Source: Panicum virgatum
Taxonomy: Eukaryota > Streptophyta > Magnoliopsida > Poales > Poaceae
NCBI RefSeq assembly: GCF_016808335.1
Contig: NC_053139.1
Coordinates: forward strand, 16,486,782 to 16,550,781
Direction of reading: 5' to 3'
Length of the DNA: 64,000 nucleotides
Under the pieces are notes generated by a model. That model was not told the origin of the DNA, did no database searches, and worked only from the letters and a program-made list of their open reading frames with translations. The position numbers and the translations under genes were made by a program. This document shows positions 20,560-31,700 of the stretch, in pieces (positions within the stretch are counted from its first letter, which is position 1; every line of letters starts with the position of its first letter).

Positions 20560-21563
20560 AAAAAGCTGATCTTCGAGAGCAGACGTCACCTTTGGGATCC
20601 ACCGTACATGTACAGGGTGTGTACGGATGGATTATTAAGGAGATGTGTCCCTATAGCAGAAGGGGTACAGATTATAGAAAAGTGCCATATTGCAGAATAT
20701 GGAGGCCACTTTGGAGCTTTCAGAACACAAGCAAAAATCTGGCAAAGTGGTTTCTTCTGGCCCACAATGTATGAAGACACCAGAGAATTTATTCGAAGGT
20801 GCCGAAGATGCCAGCTGCAGGGAGGCATCACTGCTCGCAATGCAATGCCCCTCACATACAATCTCCAAGTTGAACTGTTCGATGCCTGGGGTATTGACTT
20901 CATGGGACCATTCCTAAAGTCCCATGATTGTGAGTACGTCCTGGTTGCTGTGGACTACGTCTCCAAATGGGTAGAAGCGTTACCCTGCCGAGCTGCAGAC
21001 GCCAAGCATGCGAGGAAGATGTTTCATGAAATCATCTTCCCTCATTTCGGAACACCAAGGATGGTTATAAGTGACGGGGGGTCCCATTTCATCGACAAGA
21101 CCTTCCGTTTCTTCCTAAAAGAACTTGGTGCAAGACACAACATTGCTACACCCTACCACCCTCAGACCAGTGGACAGGCAGAAACTTCTAACAAGCAAAT
21201 CAAGAGTATTCTGCAGAAAACGGTGAACGGAATGGGTAAAGGATGGAAGAATATGCTACCTGATGCACACTGGGCATACAGAACAGCATATAAGACTCCC
21301 ATCGGCATGTCACCATATCAACTGGTCTACGGGAAGACGTGTCATCTCCTAGTTGAGCTTGAGCACAGGACCCACTGGGCCATTAAGAAATGGAACATGG
21401 ACTACAAGCTCGCTGGGAGGAATAGACAAATGCATCTGGCAGAGTTAGAGGAATGGAGAGAAAAGGCATATCATAGTGCCAAGATATACAAGGAGCGTAC
21501 CAAAAGATGGCATGACAAGAGGATCAAGCCCAAGGAGTTCAAGCCAGGTGACAAGGTATTAAT
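20560..21563 (+). pseudogene. B integrase, first part
   Basis: Continues in the frame of the RT after the TAG. The zinc-binding HHCC domain is visible ('[10 protein letters not shown]' and '[11 protein letters not shown]'). The catalytic core has D in 'WGIDFMGPF', D in 'VISDGGSHF' and E in 'GQAETSNKQ', with 'YHPQTSGQ' between. The frame ends in 'KPGDKVLMF', where element A2 is inserted after the target GTTCA (21564-21568). The protein resumes at 59433. Confidence 0.88.
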
Positions 21564-21568
21564 GTTCA

Positions 21569-22815
21569 TGTTGACGGTGCTTAAGTGCCATTTTCACCCG
21601 TCAACTATACTCAATAATAAAGGAAAACTGCATGCCTTACTCACATAGTTGTATCACTAACCTTGCTCCACAGTTGTTTTTGAGTTTTGTACATTTCAGA
21701 TGAGCAGGAGCGGAATAAGACGAAAACATGCAGCAGACGCCATACAACTACGCAGAATGTCGCGTCCGGCATCACCCACTTACAAGGAGGGCCCATCTGG
21801 CAGAGCAAACAGGCGCGCCACGCATAATGCATACAAGGAAAGGTATCAGGGTCCACATGTCAGCCTGCTAGAGAAGGATAAGGACGAGAGGTGGCCAGGT
21901 GGGGCCGGTCGACCCCCTGGGTCGGCTGAACCTGGCCGGCCTCCCGTCCAGGTACATTTCGAGGAGGAGTCGGCCCCAAGTCTCCTGATTACCTTCCATA
22001 CGTGCATTTGGCGGGAACCGACCTCCACTAGTATAAATAGGGCCCCCTCTCACCCCTCACACACACACACAATTCATTCCATTCTCTCCAAGAAGGCTCT
22101 CCTCTCTCTTGCTCTCTTAGCTAGGTAGTGGAGCTAGGCTAGTTCTCTTTAGCGAGCAAGTCGTCCTCGGGGTCATTGAGCAATCCTGGGCTCCTGGTAT
22201 GGCTTTGTATCCGACTTGTCAGACTTCTATTCATAATATAGAGTTTTGCCATGGTTGCTTTACTATCTTGATAGTTTATCAATCCATGCTTAGATCGTTC
22301 ATAAGTTATGCTACAGTCTTGGTTAGGCTAGATGATCCGGGTACGGATAGAGGTTCGTTGTGCCTTCGGGCTTGCTCTAGTGTTTTACTCGTCCATCCGA
22401 AGGGTAGGAGACCTGGGGGCACTAGAGTAGTGACTTCATACACGAGCGTGGTGCTCGGGTATGAGGGATCCTTCGAATATGACCGTGCTCCACGGTGTGA
22501 CTGGGGTAGACGGCAGGTGGTGACAGCCCTGTCCGTCCGGCGTAACAGCGGTGTTGCGTTTAGCATACTCCCCGACGTTCGGGTTCGGTGTAGGAGTTCA
22601 TGCAAAGAGGTAACGGGACTGGATGTACTCCGGTACGGGACCTTCTCCCCGCTATCCCATTTTTCTGGCACCTGCAGTCCTAACCATGATCTAACATGAC
22701 CCCAGCTTTGGATAGAAGCACTAGGACACCTAACCTAGCCTAAGCTCCAGCTGACTTGACGTAGGATAGAGTAGTCCTTTGTTTTATAGTTTCTCTCCTT
22801 TATTCCTTCCTTTAT
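21569..22815 (+). repeat. A2 5' LTR, truncated at its 3' end
   Basis: Collinear with the A1 3' LTR up to 'ctttattccttcc' (about 22810), then broken. The last ~400 bp of the LTR, the PBS and the start of gag are missing. The TATA box is at 22032-22039, with a GC palindrome block at about 21901-21945 and a short CA run after the TATA box. Confidence 0.88.
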
Positions 22816-22826
22816 CAAGAGAGAGG
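22816..22826 (-). repeat. Scrap of the A3 3' LTR left of C
   Basis: The 11 bases 'caagagagagg' match the A-type LTR on the minus strand immediately beyond the point where C inserted. They include the AGAGG target duplication. All the rest of that LTR side is deleted. Confidence 0.65.
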
Positions 22827-25800
22827 TGTGGCAGAACCACCTGAATTATCCCGGCTCAAGTGCGCATGCCATCACCATAAAGGCAACACCGGCTCAACAC
22901 ACTTCAAACGGAACAATTCTTGGTCTGTCAGGTAACGTCCCGATACAACCACCGGTTCTCGGATCGAACAAGCATACCCCGCACGAAGACGAGTCCAGAG
23001 ATATTACAACCACAAATTTTACAACATAGGCAAGTTCAGTAGTGATTACAAACTAGTTCAAACCATTATTACAAAACCCAACTTAGTAGAACAGTTATAC
23101 AAACCACAACTGTAAGTTCAGAGTTTGAAAAACAGCGGAAAAAGACAACGACGGCTACAACACGTCGCAAAGGTATACCAAGCTAGCCCAAGCAAGGTAG
23201 CACTCGTCAGGGTCAATGCCGGCCGAAGACGTATCCCACTCTACGGACCAGCCAGGAGGCAAGGAGCAGGGCCAAGACAAACTAGCAACCAGGTCCTCAA
23301 AACTCATACCTGAAAAAGGGTTTCAACAGCAAGGCTGAGTATTCTAATACTCAGCAAGACTTAACCGTCAACGGGTATATGTAGCCCACATAACTAGACT
23401 ATGCCGGGTTTTGTGAGGCTCTGGTTTTCCTTTTTGCTGAAAAACAATAAAGAGTAGGTCCTTACTTTCAAATTTTAGTTTCCAGGATTCTAGTTGATTA
23501 ATCATTCTATGTAAGCAACTACTATTCAACCATGGTAGATCTTTAAGCAAACATCAAGATTGATCATAATAATGTTGCTCTTATTACTCTGTGTGGCAAA
23601 GAGATCAAGCAGTCCCAAACTGTGGGAAGCAGACGATTCGAATCGAATTTGTTAACCTGGCCAGGCAAACCTAACACACACGTTTAGAACACCGTCGGGT
23701 CGTTCCCAAACAACCGTTTACCTTTCTTTCCGACCTGTGGATAGTGCCACTCTCCCCGACTACAGGGCACCAAGGTCCAACCTTGTCCCTCCTAGTCGCA
23801 GTGTTGCGCAACATAAAAATAAAACCTATCCCTAAGAGAGAGTGGAAGGTATATCCACTCACCGGTCCAATCGGCTACTAGGCTTACCGCGTACCATATT
23901 TATGGCATGTGGCTAGTACGTTCAAAAACCTAACCAGCACTACCACACACCGCGACCTTAGCAAGTTCATCAACACAGATGGGGTCTCATACAAGGTCAT
24001 GATATCGAACACGACCCCGTCCGTCATCGTTATATTGATAACAGAAAGTAAACAAGCAATTCCTATAGAGCTCGCGAGTGACAGGCAATCACTCGACTTT
24101 TACCGGTCCTATAAGCTTAGCAATTATTCGAACTCAGGTCTAGTGTTCAGTACATAGGTTCCTAGGATCATGCATCTAGGGTTTCAATTCAAATCCTAAG
24201 AACTGTAAATGCACAAGTAAGTAATAACAATAAATGGTAATACTTTGAAATATAGGTTATGTCCGGGGCTTGCCTTCTCGGTAGCCACTAACTATTTCAG
24301 CCCTTGGCTCTTCTGAACTTTGGTCCGGGGCTTCAGTTAGTACAGCAGTGTTCACTTGAGCTTCGAAATCACCGCCGTCAGACTCCGGGATCAGCTCGTA
24401 CGTTCCGTCCTATAAAGCAGTCGTATCTATATGTGATGCAAGAGATGAAATTATAAACAACTTTACTTCACGATAAAGTTGTAGTCTAATAATTAACAAA
24501 CATACTTATCACATGGGCAATCGTTTATAGAGTAGTAACTTAACAAACCTAACTACACAAGGCATCATGATCAACGGCACAAAAGAAGCTTACTAACTTC
24601 ATAAACAAGTGGTGGTTGTTTCCTATAGCAAATAAAACATAGTTTGCTAACAAATAAACAATTCAGTACACAAGCAGCAATAATTTCAGCAAAAATTACT
24701 CTAAACAGAAGGTACATAGAGCAATCTTCTCTGTCAAAAACATGTCAATTCATGCAGCCATTTAATCAGAACAATTCATTTACTCAGACAACACGTAGAA
24801 CAAGATTGAATTAAACAGGTTAGAACAGAGTATAACAGAAGCTAGAAACTTAACAGCAGGTCGACACAGATCAAACTTAGCTACTGTAAAATTTTCAGAA
24901 TTTATTCTGCATAGGATTAATTCTGAGAAAAAAAACAAAACAGACATCAATCTAACAAGATTCATTTTTAGCTCCTGTTCTAGTCATGAAATGGTGTTCA
25001 ATTTTCACAGTCATGAACATATGATTAAAATAACACTCCACAAAAATTATTAGGATTTTCTAAACAATAATACTATTTATCATGATTAAAGATCACTTAA
25101 CAAGAATTAAATCAAAGAAATATCTAAACAGAAGGAATGACCACGAAATTTTTATAGCAATACTATAGTTACATGAACAAACCACCATAAAAATTTCAGA
25201 GCATAAAAAGGCTTCAAGCAATAGTTAAGAAAAAGATAATACAAGTAGCCTTTTTGTACCTAGTAACATAAATCTACTTCTACAGCAAAAACGTTCAACT
25301 AACACCCATCATATTATGATCCTACTGCATAGAGGTACTCTCAAGGATTCCAAAACATCAAGGTTTACATTTTTTTGAATTTCCTACGAATTTCTATGGA
25401 ATATAAAATTTTACAGCCAAAAATAACAAAGAGGTCCTTGCTGCTACTATTCATATGAGTCTTGGGCTATTCAAATAACCCCCTGGGATTTCTTGAATTC
25501 TAACCGAGGGGTCCTCGGCCGTGGTCAGAGAGGGTGGCGGGTTTGATCGGCCAAATCCGGTGACGGCGATCGCCGGCGGCGAGGGTGGAGGGGTGTGGGA
25601 GGTACAGCAGTCCAAGGCGCACCTCTGGGTGGCTTTGGAGGTAGAGGGGAGGACCGGAGCTAGGGCGTCGACGGCGAGCGGCGGCTGTTGGAGCTCGGGA
25701 AGCGGCGGTGGGGTGGCTCCGGTGGGGATTGGGCAAGGATGAGGGGTGGGGGAGCTGCACCAGGACACGGCGGAGCTGCTGGTGAGGTCAATTGAGGGCG

Positions 25801-26691
25801 GGGAAGGGCGGAAGAGGGGGTTCGACGGTGAGGTTGAGCTTGCCGGGGTTCGAGCGGAGCGGCGGCGGTGTTGTGAAGCGTGGAAGCGAGGAAAAGGCGA
25901 AAGAGCTCTTGGATTAGCTTTCTGGGGTACTTGTAGTGCTCATGCGCGCGAGAGGAGAGAGCGGCGGGCTCTACCCCGTGCTGTCCACAGCGGCGGCGAG
26001 GTGGCGGCCGGCAGGTGAGTCTGGGCGCGTGGCACGGCAAGGGAGGCTCCAGCGCGAGGCAAAAAGCGGTGGAGGAGGTCGGGCGTGACGCGTGGAAGCC
26101 AGCGCAAGCAGGAGGTGGCTGGGCTGGCCCTCGACGGCGACGGGCGGCGCTGCACAGCGGCGGCGGTCAGAGGAACAGAGGAAGCAGAGAGGCAGGCTGG
26201 AGGTGGAAAAAAGGACTAGTTTGCAGTTTTCGAAAATTCTAGGGACCCAACTGTAAACCAGCAATAACTTTTAGTCTAGGGCTCAAATGAAAAAGTGCCC
26301 AACATGAAAGTTGTTCAACTTTTCAAGATCTACAACTTTGATGTTGTACAAAAATTGATTTGATCAAAGGATAAAGAGCTATTTTTGAAAACATAGAAGG
26401 GATTTTGAATTCAAAGGACTTTTGTCTTTTTCAAGGTAAATTCATTTTAAACATAGGCTGAAATGAAAGATTTCCTGCCAAGCAATGATTACACTACAAT
26501 TTGCAAATACACCCTCCACAAAAGCTATAATCACACATCCTATTCAAATAAAACTATAGAGAGGACCTTGCATAAAATCATAATTACACATATGACCTTT
26601 ATATTTACAAAAAGATCCTTTTTCAAGCAAATCAAGCACATGATGCATAAAATAGATACACAACAACTGTGCAGACACCTAGGGTGTCACA
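22827..26691 (-). repeat. C 3' LTR (3,865 bp)
   Basis: Begins TGTGGCAG and ends GTCACA on the plus strand, matching the 5' LTR throughout. It is about 176 bp longer, mostly because the segment near 25248-25425 is absent from the 5' LTR. A GC-rich block lies at about 25500-26210. The ORFs in that block are a consequence of composition. Confidence 0.92.
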
Positions 26692-26705
26692 ACCTTCCCC
26701 CCTAA
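26692..26705 (-). promoter_or_regulatory. C polypurine tract
   Basis: On the minus strand the sequence next to the 3' LTR reads 'ttttaggggggaaggt', a purine-rich plus-strand primer. It directly follows the pol stop codon. Confidence 0.7.
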
Positions 26706-27332
26706 AAGGAATCTCGTCCTGAGATTACAGGAAGAAAAGGATGCAAAGATTTGGTACCTAGATTTGTTCTAAGAAAGTCGGGAAAGTTTCTTTGGAGAAA
26801 ATTTTCAGTCTCCCAAGTGGCTTCTTCTTCGGTATGATGATTCCACTGGATCTTGTAAATTTTAAGTTTCTCCCTTCTCGTACTTCTTTCCTTGGTGTCA
26901 AGAACTTTGAATGGATACTCCACATAGGATAGATCGGATTCAATCTCGATATCTTGTGGTTCAAAGATCTCAGTAGGTACCTTGATGCACTTCCAGAGTT
27001 GTGATAAATGGAAGACATCATGAATGGCGGCCAACTGAGAAGGAAGACGAAGTCGGTAGGCAACTGGTCCACAAGTTTTGATGATTTCAAATGGTCCAAT
27101 GTATCGGGGTGCTAATTTCCCTTTTACGCCAAAGCGTTGAACACCTCTAGTAGGAGATTCTCGCAAATATACGAAATCCCCTACCTTGAATTGTAAAGGA
27201 TCTCTTCTTTTGTCTGCATAACTTTTCTGTCTTGATTGGGCTGCTTTAAGATTAGTCTGGATAACTTTGACTTTCTCCTCTGCCTCAGAGACTAAATCTG
27301 GCCCAAAGATTTTGCGTTCTCCAGCTTGTGAC
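26702..27332 (-). pseudogene. C integrase C-terminus and chromodomain
   Basis: Read on the minus strand from the D target site: 'QAGERKIFGPDLVSEAEEK' continues the integrase core, then 'QSRQKSYADKRR', the GPF/Y region 'LAPRYIGPFEIIK', 'VAYRLRLP' and 'HDVFHLSQL'. The tail has 'PFKVLDTKERSTRR', 'YKIQW' and 'EEATWETENFL', a chromodomain-like pattern that in chromoviruses helps choose chromatin targets. The stop is at 26702. Its N-terminal half lies at 36585-37651 on the far side of D. Confidence 0.88.
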
Positions 27333-28770
27333 TGTTGACGCTCCTTAGCGCCCTGATTTGTATACCACAAGCGCACGGTTCGCGTAGCTTTTCCCTTAGA
27401 GTATTCCCCCAAGGTTTATCAATCCGTGGATTGACAAAGAACTACCTAAGGTTTTCCATCTAATCTAACGGATCTATCCTAACATGAAGCATTGATTGCA
27501 TATAAAGGGTAAACCTTTGACAGATATGAGTGATGTGTAAAGGTTGATCTCATCCATGAACATAGGCTTAATCATAGCAAAACCAAAGACATGACTAGGC
27601 CTATCATCATCTAGTTGTAGTTCAAGCTAACGAGCAAATAAATCATGCATCTCAATCAAAAGCATCTTTAAATCAAAATCTCCAATCCGATCCTTCGATA
27701 CCCCACCTACTCAGTGGAAGCGCCCTGTCACGACACCCCCCTTTTGACGAAAGTACCCTGAAGCAAGTCGAACCCCCTTTGGTAGTTCCGCCATGAACCT
27801 CTAGCCACCATGACTACAAGATCATGCTAAGCGATCTATATCGATAATAGATCTAAGATGAAGAAAATCCAAAGAAAAGAATGAAATCGAAAGAGAGAAC
27901 ATGATCGCTAATAGATTCGGAAGACATGATTATCATTATTCACATAATAGATTCATTTAGATCGTCACCACCGAGTACATACCATTGACGACTCCAACTA
28001 GCTCATGAACTCCACCATGGCACAACCACGCAGGGAGGCCATGGCAGCTAGGGGTGGCCTAAGCCATCTCCTAGACAACTTCGAAGACTTGCGGCAGCCG
28101 TTGTCTCCCTCCGGTCTTGGCCCTAGGTTTTCGTCAAGTTCTGGTTGGATGGATGCTCCGAGTTGAATAAGGTGCGAGCTATTTATAAGCCGAGGAAGCC
28201 ACCGGTCGAAGGGGAGGCCGAACCGCCTCAGAAACGGGTTAGGCCGGCCGGCCCCATGGGCCTAGGCCAGCCGGCCTACCCCCTTTTGGGCTCGCCTCGG
28301 TCTCATCTTTCGCGTGCAGAGTCCTCGCATCTTCTAGAGTTTATGTCCTTCACGATTGCACCCCTTTGGACGTCGTTATCTTGGAGATATCTTCGCGGAA
28401 AGGATAGGATAGGGAATCCTTTCTTAAATCTTCATTTGCTTTGCTTAATCCCGAAGTATCTTGATCTCATCTTCGTGGGCTTGGTCCTTTGGGCTCTCTT
28501 GGAGGATGGATGTGCATGAATGGGCTTCGAATCAACATGGGCTTTGGTCCTTCCTTTGGGCTTTGGCCTTCGTCTTTCTCCGTGTTAGCGCTCGATCATG
28601 GGCCTTGTCATTTCATGCTCCAAAATAGGCCAAAAACCTACAAAAACAAAGTTCCTCCAAAATATATGTGCAAGTGTGAAAATGACCAATAATTATGCCG
28701 GGGTTAGGACGGTTAGTGAGTTTGATATTAAATTCATGCCATTATCAAGGATAAACAAGGGATAAAGTGG
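27333..28770 (-). repeat. D 3' LTR
   Basis: Matches the other LTR from TGTTGACGCTCC to 'aaagtgggt'. The last few bases next to the interior ('gagcgccaata' in the other copy) are missing, so a small deletion removed the LTR-interior boundary. A TATA box reads TATAAATA on the minus strand (28187-28180), with GGCCGGCC-type palindromes upstream of it (about 28238-28280). Confidence 0.88.
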
Positions 28771-31700
28771 GTCCAGGAGTAAGTCCAGGAGCTTTGCTTA
28801 TAAAGAAATCAGCGTTGCCCCTCAATGTCCTCTCTGCACTTAGTCATATATAACAAGACATATTGCTCTCTCAAGTATTTAGCATTTAAGTTCATGTTGT
28901 GACCGGCTACTTTTTCATTATGGAAGATAGACTAGCAATTAAAGAACAAACCACAATAATAAATAAATGCAATGCTCTCAAACTTAAGTGAACTTCAAAC
29001 CTTTACCTTGTTTCATCGTGAAGAGTTTTCAAAAGAATGCATATCAAACATAAGTGAGGTTCTCTTGCAAAAGATCATGGAAATACTCATCTCATCAAGT
29101 CGCTCAAGCCTACGTTAGATTGTCTTCAATCTATTCTACTCATATATAAAAGTGGAAGGCTTATGTGGAGCTTGGTAGGTAAAAACAATCCTAGCAAAAC
29201 ATTATATCTGAAATTTTGTCAAACTAAGAGAGAGATCTATTGGATTTACTGTGACTAGTCAAAAAGGCCATTGGAAAATATCGTTGGAGAGGGAGAAAGA
29301 TGAAACACACACATTTAGATAGGTGGACATGTGCAAGTGGCAAATGGATGATCCCGAGACACAAATGAAGTTCTCGTTATCGGATTGCACATGGTTGGAA
29401 GATTTGATTATGGAATAATTCTTCAAAGTAACTTGGAAAATTAATGAAGCCAAAAAGAGCTAAGGAGCATTTTATTCTTCTCTTTTTTTTCTTTCATTTT
29501 TCTTTTCTTTTCTCCTTTTTTTTCATTTTTCTATTTTTCTCTTTCTTTCTTTTTTTCTTTCTTTTTGCTCCTTAGAACTTTTGATAGCATAGAATACTTA
29601 CCCAGCCATCCCCCCATGCTTGAACGAATGCTCGTCCTCGAGTATGAATAGTGGGAGAACCAACTAGCTAGGGTAAGTATCTCAAATTCACCTTCTTCTT
29701 CGTAGAACCTCTTGAATCTCCGGAGAGCCTTGTCTCCCAAAACTTTTCTTTATATGGTGCCCTTGATTCTTTTGATTCCGTCAAAATAATAATCCATACT
29801 CAAATTGGGTTGCGGTCAAGGAGGTAATCACAAAAAGATATTTTTGGTTTAGGGTGGATATCCAGTGAGGATTGCAAAATTCCCGAAGTAGAAACTCACA
29901 ATGCATGGATAAATAGGCTAGGAAAAAGAAGGTTACACAAAAAAAACGGAATGAGCAGCTTCTTAGTCTCATACCAAATAAATCAATCTTAATCCAACTC
30001 ATCAAAATATAAGTTTGCAATCTAAAGGTTTCATCATGAAAGAATATGTATGTATAGGCTTTGGTAGGTAGAAATTTGCAAGAGATTCACAAATGTAGAT
30101 AACATATGAATTAAGTTTTCAAATTAAACAATCACAAGGTGTAAGGTCATCGGTAGACTTAAATCAAAGAGCAACATAGAATATGTGGGTTTAGAATTTA
30201 GTCATTTAACCTCCACAAATAAAAGAGCCGGTATTTAATCATTTTAATTCCATTTAATTGAGAGCGAATGGTCAAGTCATATACAACATAGCGTAGGTAA
30301 AACAAAGGAGCAACTTTCATCATTTTTCCATAAGCATAAGGCATTGCCAAAATGTATCAATGTGGTGAGCACAAAGTGATGGTGATCCTACACTTATTGA
30401 AAACAAAAACAAAACTTGGTTGTCCTCCTAGATGCCATGTGATAGGTTGAGAGGTATATACAAAGGTTGCATCTATGGTTGAAGGCATATATGTACAAGC
30501 ATTTAGAAAAAGAGAGAGTTGAGGAAGAATTACTGTCCTTCTCGATGCTCGTAATGAAGTGTAGCGCGGCCTCCCCCATACTTAAGCATTGTGCTAAGCA
30601 TGGAAGAAGAATCATGAGCATCTTGTGGCAACCGTGATTATCTTACTCCATGAGATCTTTCTTCCTTGTCCACGAAATCCTCCACCATGCTTAGCATGAT
30701 GCTAGGCGTGGAAGGAGAAGATGGACCATCTTGAAATTCTTGAAGTCCTTCCCTCATGTGTATGAATATCATCTTCAATGTGTCTTTACCTTTGTTGCCT
30801 CAATTTCCTTCAACTTCTTCTTGTACTAAGTCATGGTCCCAATCATTGCTTCACATCGTCGTCGCCTCCTTCAATTCCTCGTTGTCCCATTGCTGCCTCA
30901 TCTTCATGAATTTTTTTCTTTCAATTTTCAGAACAGAACATGTACTGAAACATTGCTCCATTGCAAAGTGCACGAATTTTCCTTTCCAACGAGTCCTCAT
31001 TCGCCCAAAACTGATTCCGAACAAAAGAGTTATGTCCATTTCATCCCAGTGCTGCAATCTGTCTCGACGAATTTCAGAACGCGCAACGTCCAATGTTCTT
31101 GCCATATCTCCTTGTACGGGTCTTGAAATTCATTGATCTTGGATGCGTTGGAATGAGAATTTCATGGAGCTTCTGAATAACAACTTTTTATTCATTGTAC
31201 ATCTCTGTCCATGTACTAAATTTGATGAAAACAGCAGGGCTTGCTTTCGAACTTTGGAGATGTTGACGAATTTGATTTTTTTTATCACGAATTCATGGGA
31301 ACGCTTTGTCATGCCTACAAAACAATTCAAGTGCACAATCTACCCCCAAGGTGACAGTCGAGAGTAGAGATAATTGCCAACAAACCTACAATTCCTAAGA
31401 TCTCAAATTGTGGCATAGCTAGCTTAGCGAAAAAATAAAAACCTAGTGAGTGTACGTGTGTGCTAGTGTAAATGCAAATGAGAGGAAGTTATATAAACAA
31501 AGACAATATTTACACCTAGTTCTAAACACCATGTTTACAACTAGGTTGCCGAACTTCTCCATAGCCACAAAGACTTATTTAACCAAGGTCAAAACACCAT
31601 GTCTATCCCAAGATCAATAGGTCTTCATAGCACAAGAAAAAAAATAAAGCGCATTGCAAAGCTTATAAACCAACCAAATGCAACCTCATAGCTTGGTTTA

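Noticed and set aside
22199..22699. A 166-codon ORF recurring at 12661, 52973 and 58485
   Set aside because: It is inside the A-type LTR downstream of the TATA box. The copies have different breaks, and the recurrence follows from LTR homology. A short leader peptide cannot be excluded but has no support.
25451..26264. Several overlapping Pro/Arg/Ser-rich ORFs of 70-126 codons, repeated at 45685-46526
   Set aside because: They occupy the GC-rich block of the two C LTRs, on both strands at once. Open frames are expected from composition, and the duplication is explained by the LTR pair.
28145..28692. ORFs of 124 and 67 codons repeated exactly at 35941-36488
   Set aside because: They lie in the two LTRs of D on the antisense strand. 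Identity reflects the LTR pair and not a gene duplication.
29470..29570. Pyrimidine-rich tract in D considered as the D polypurine tract
   Set aside because: It lies about 0.7 kb from the D 3' LTR boundary, so it cannot prime at the LTR edge. It is probably a simple-sequence expansion.
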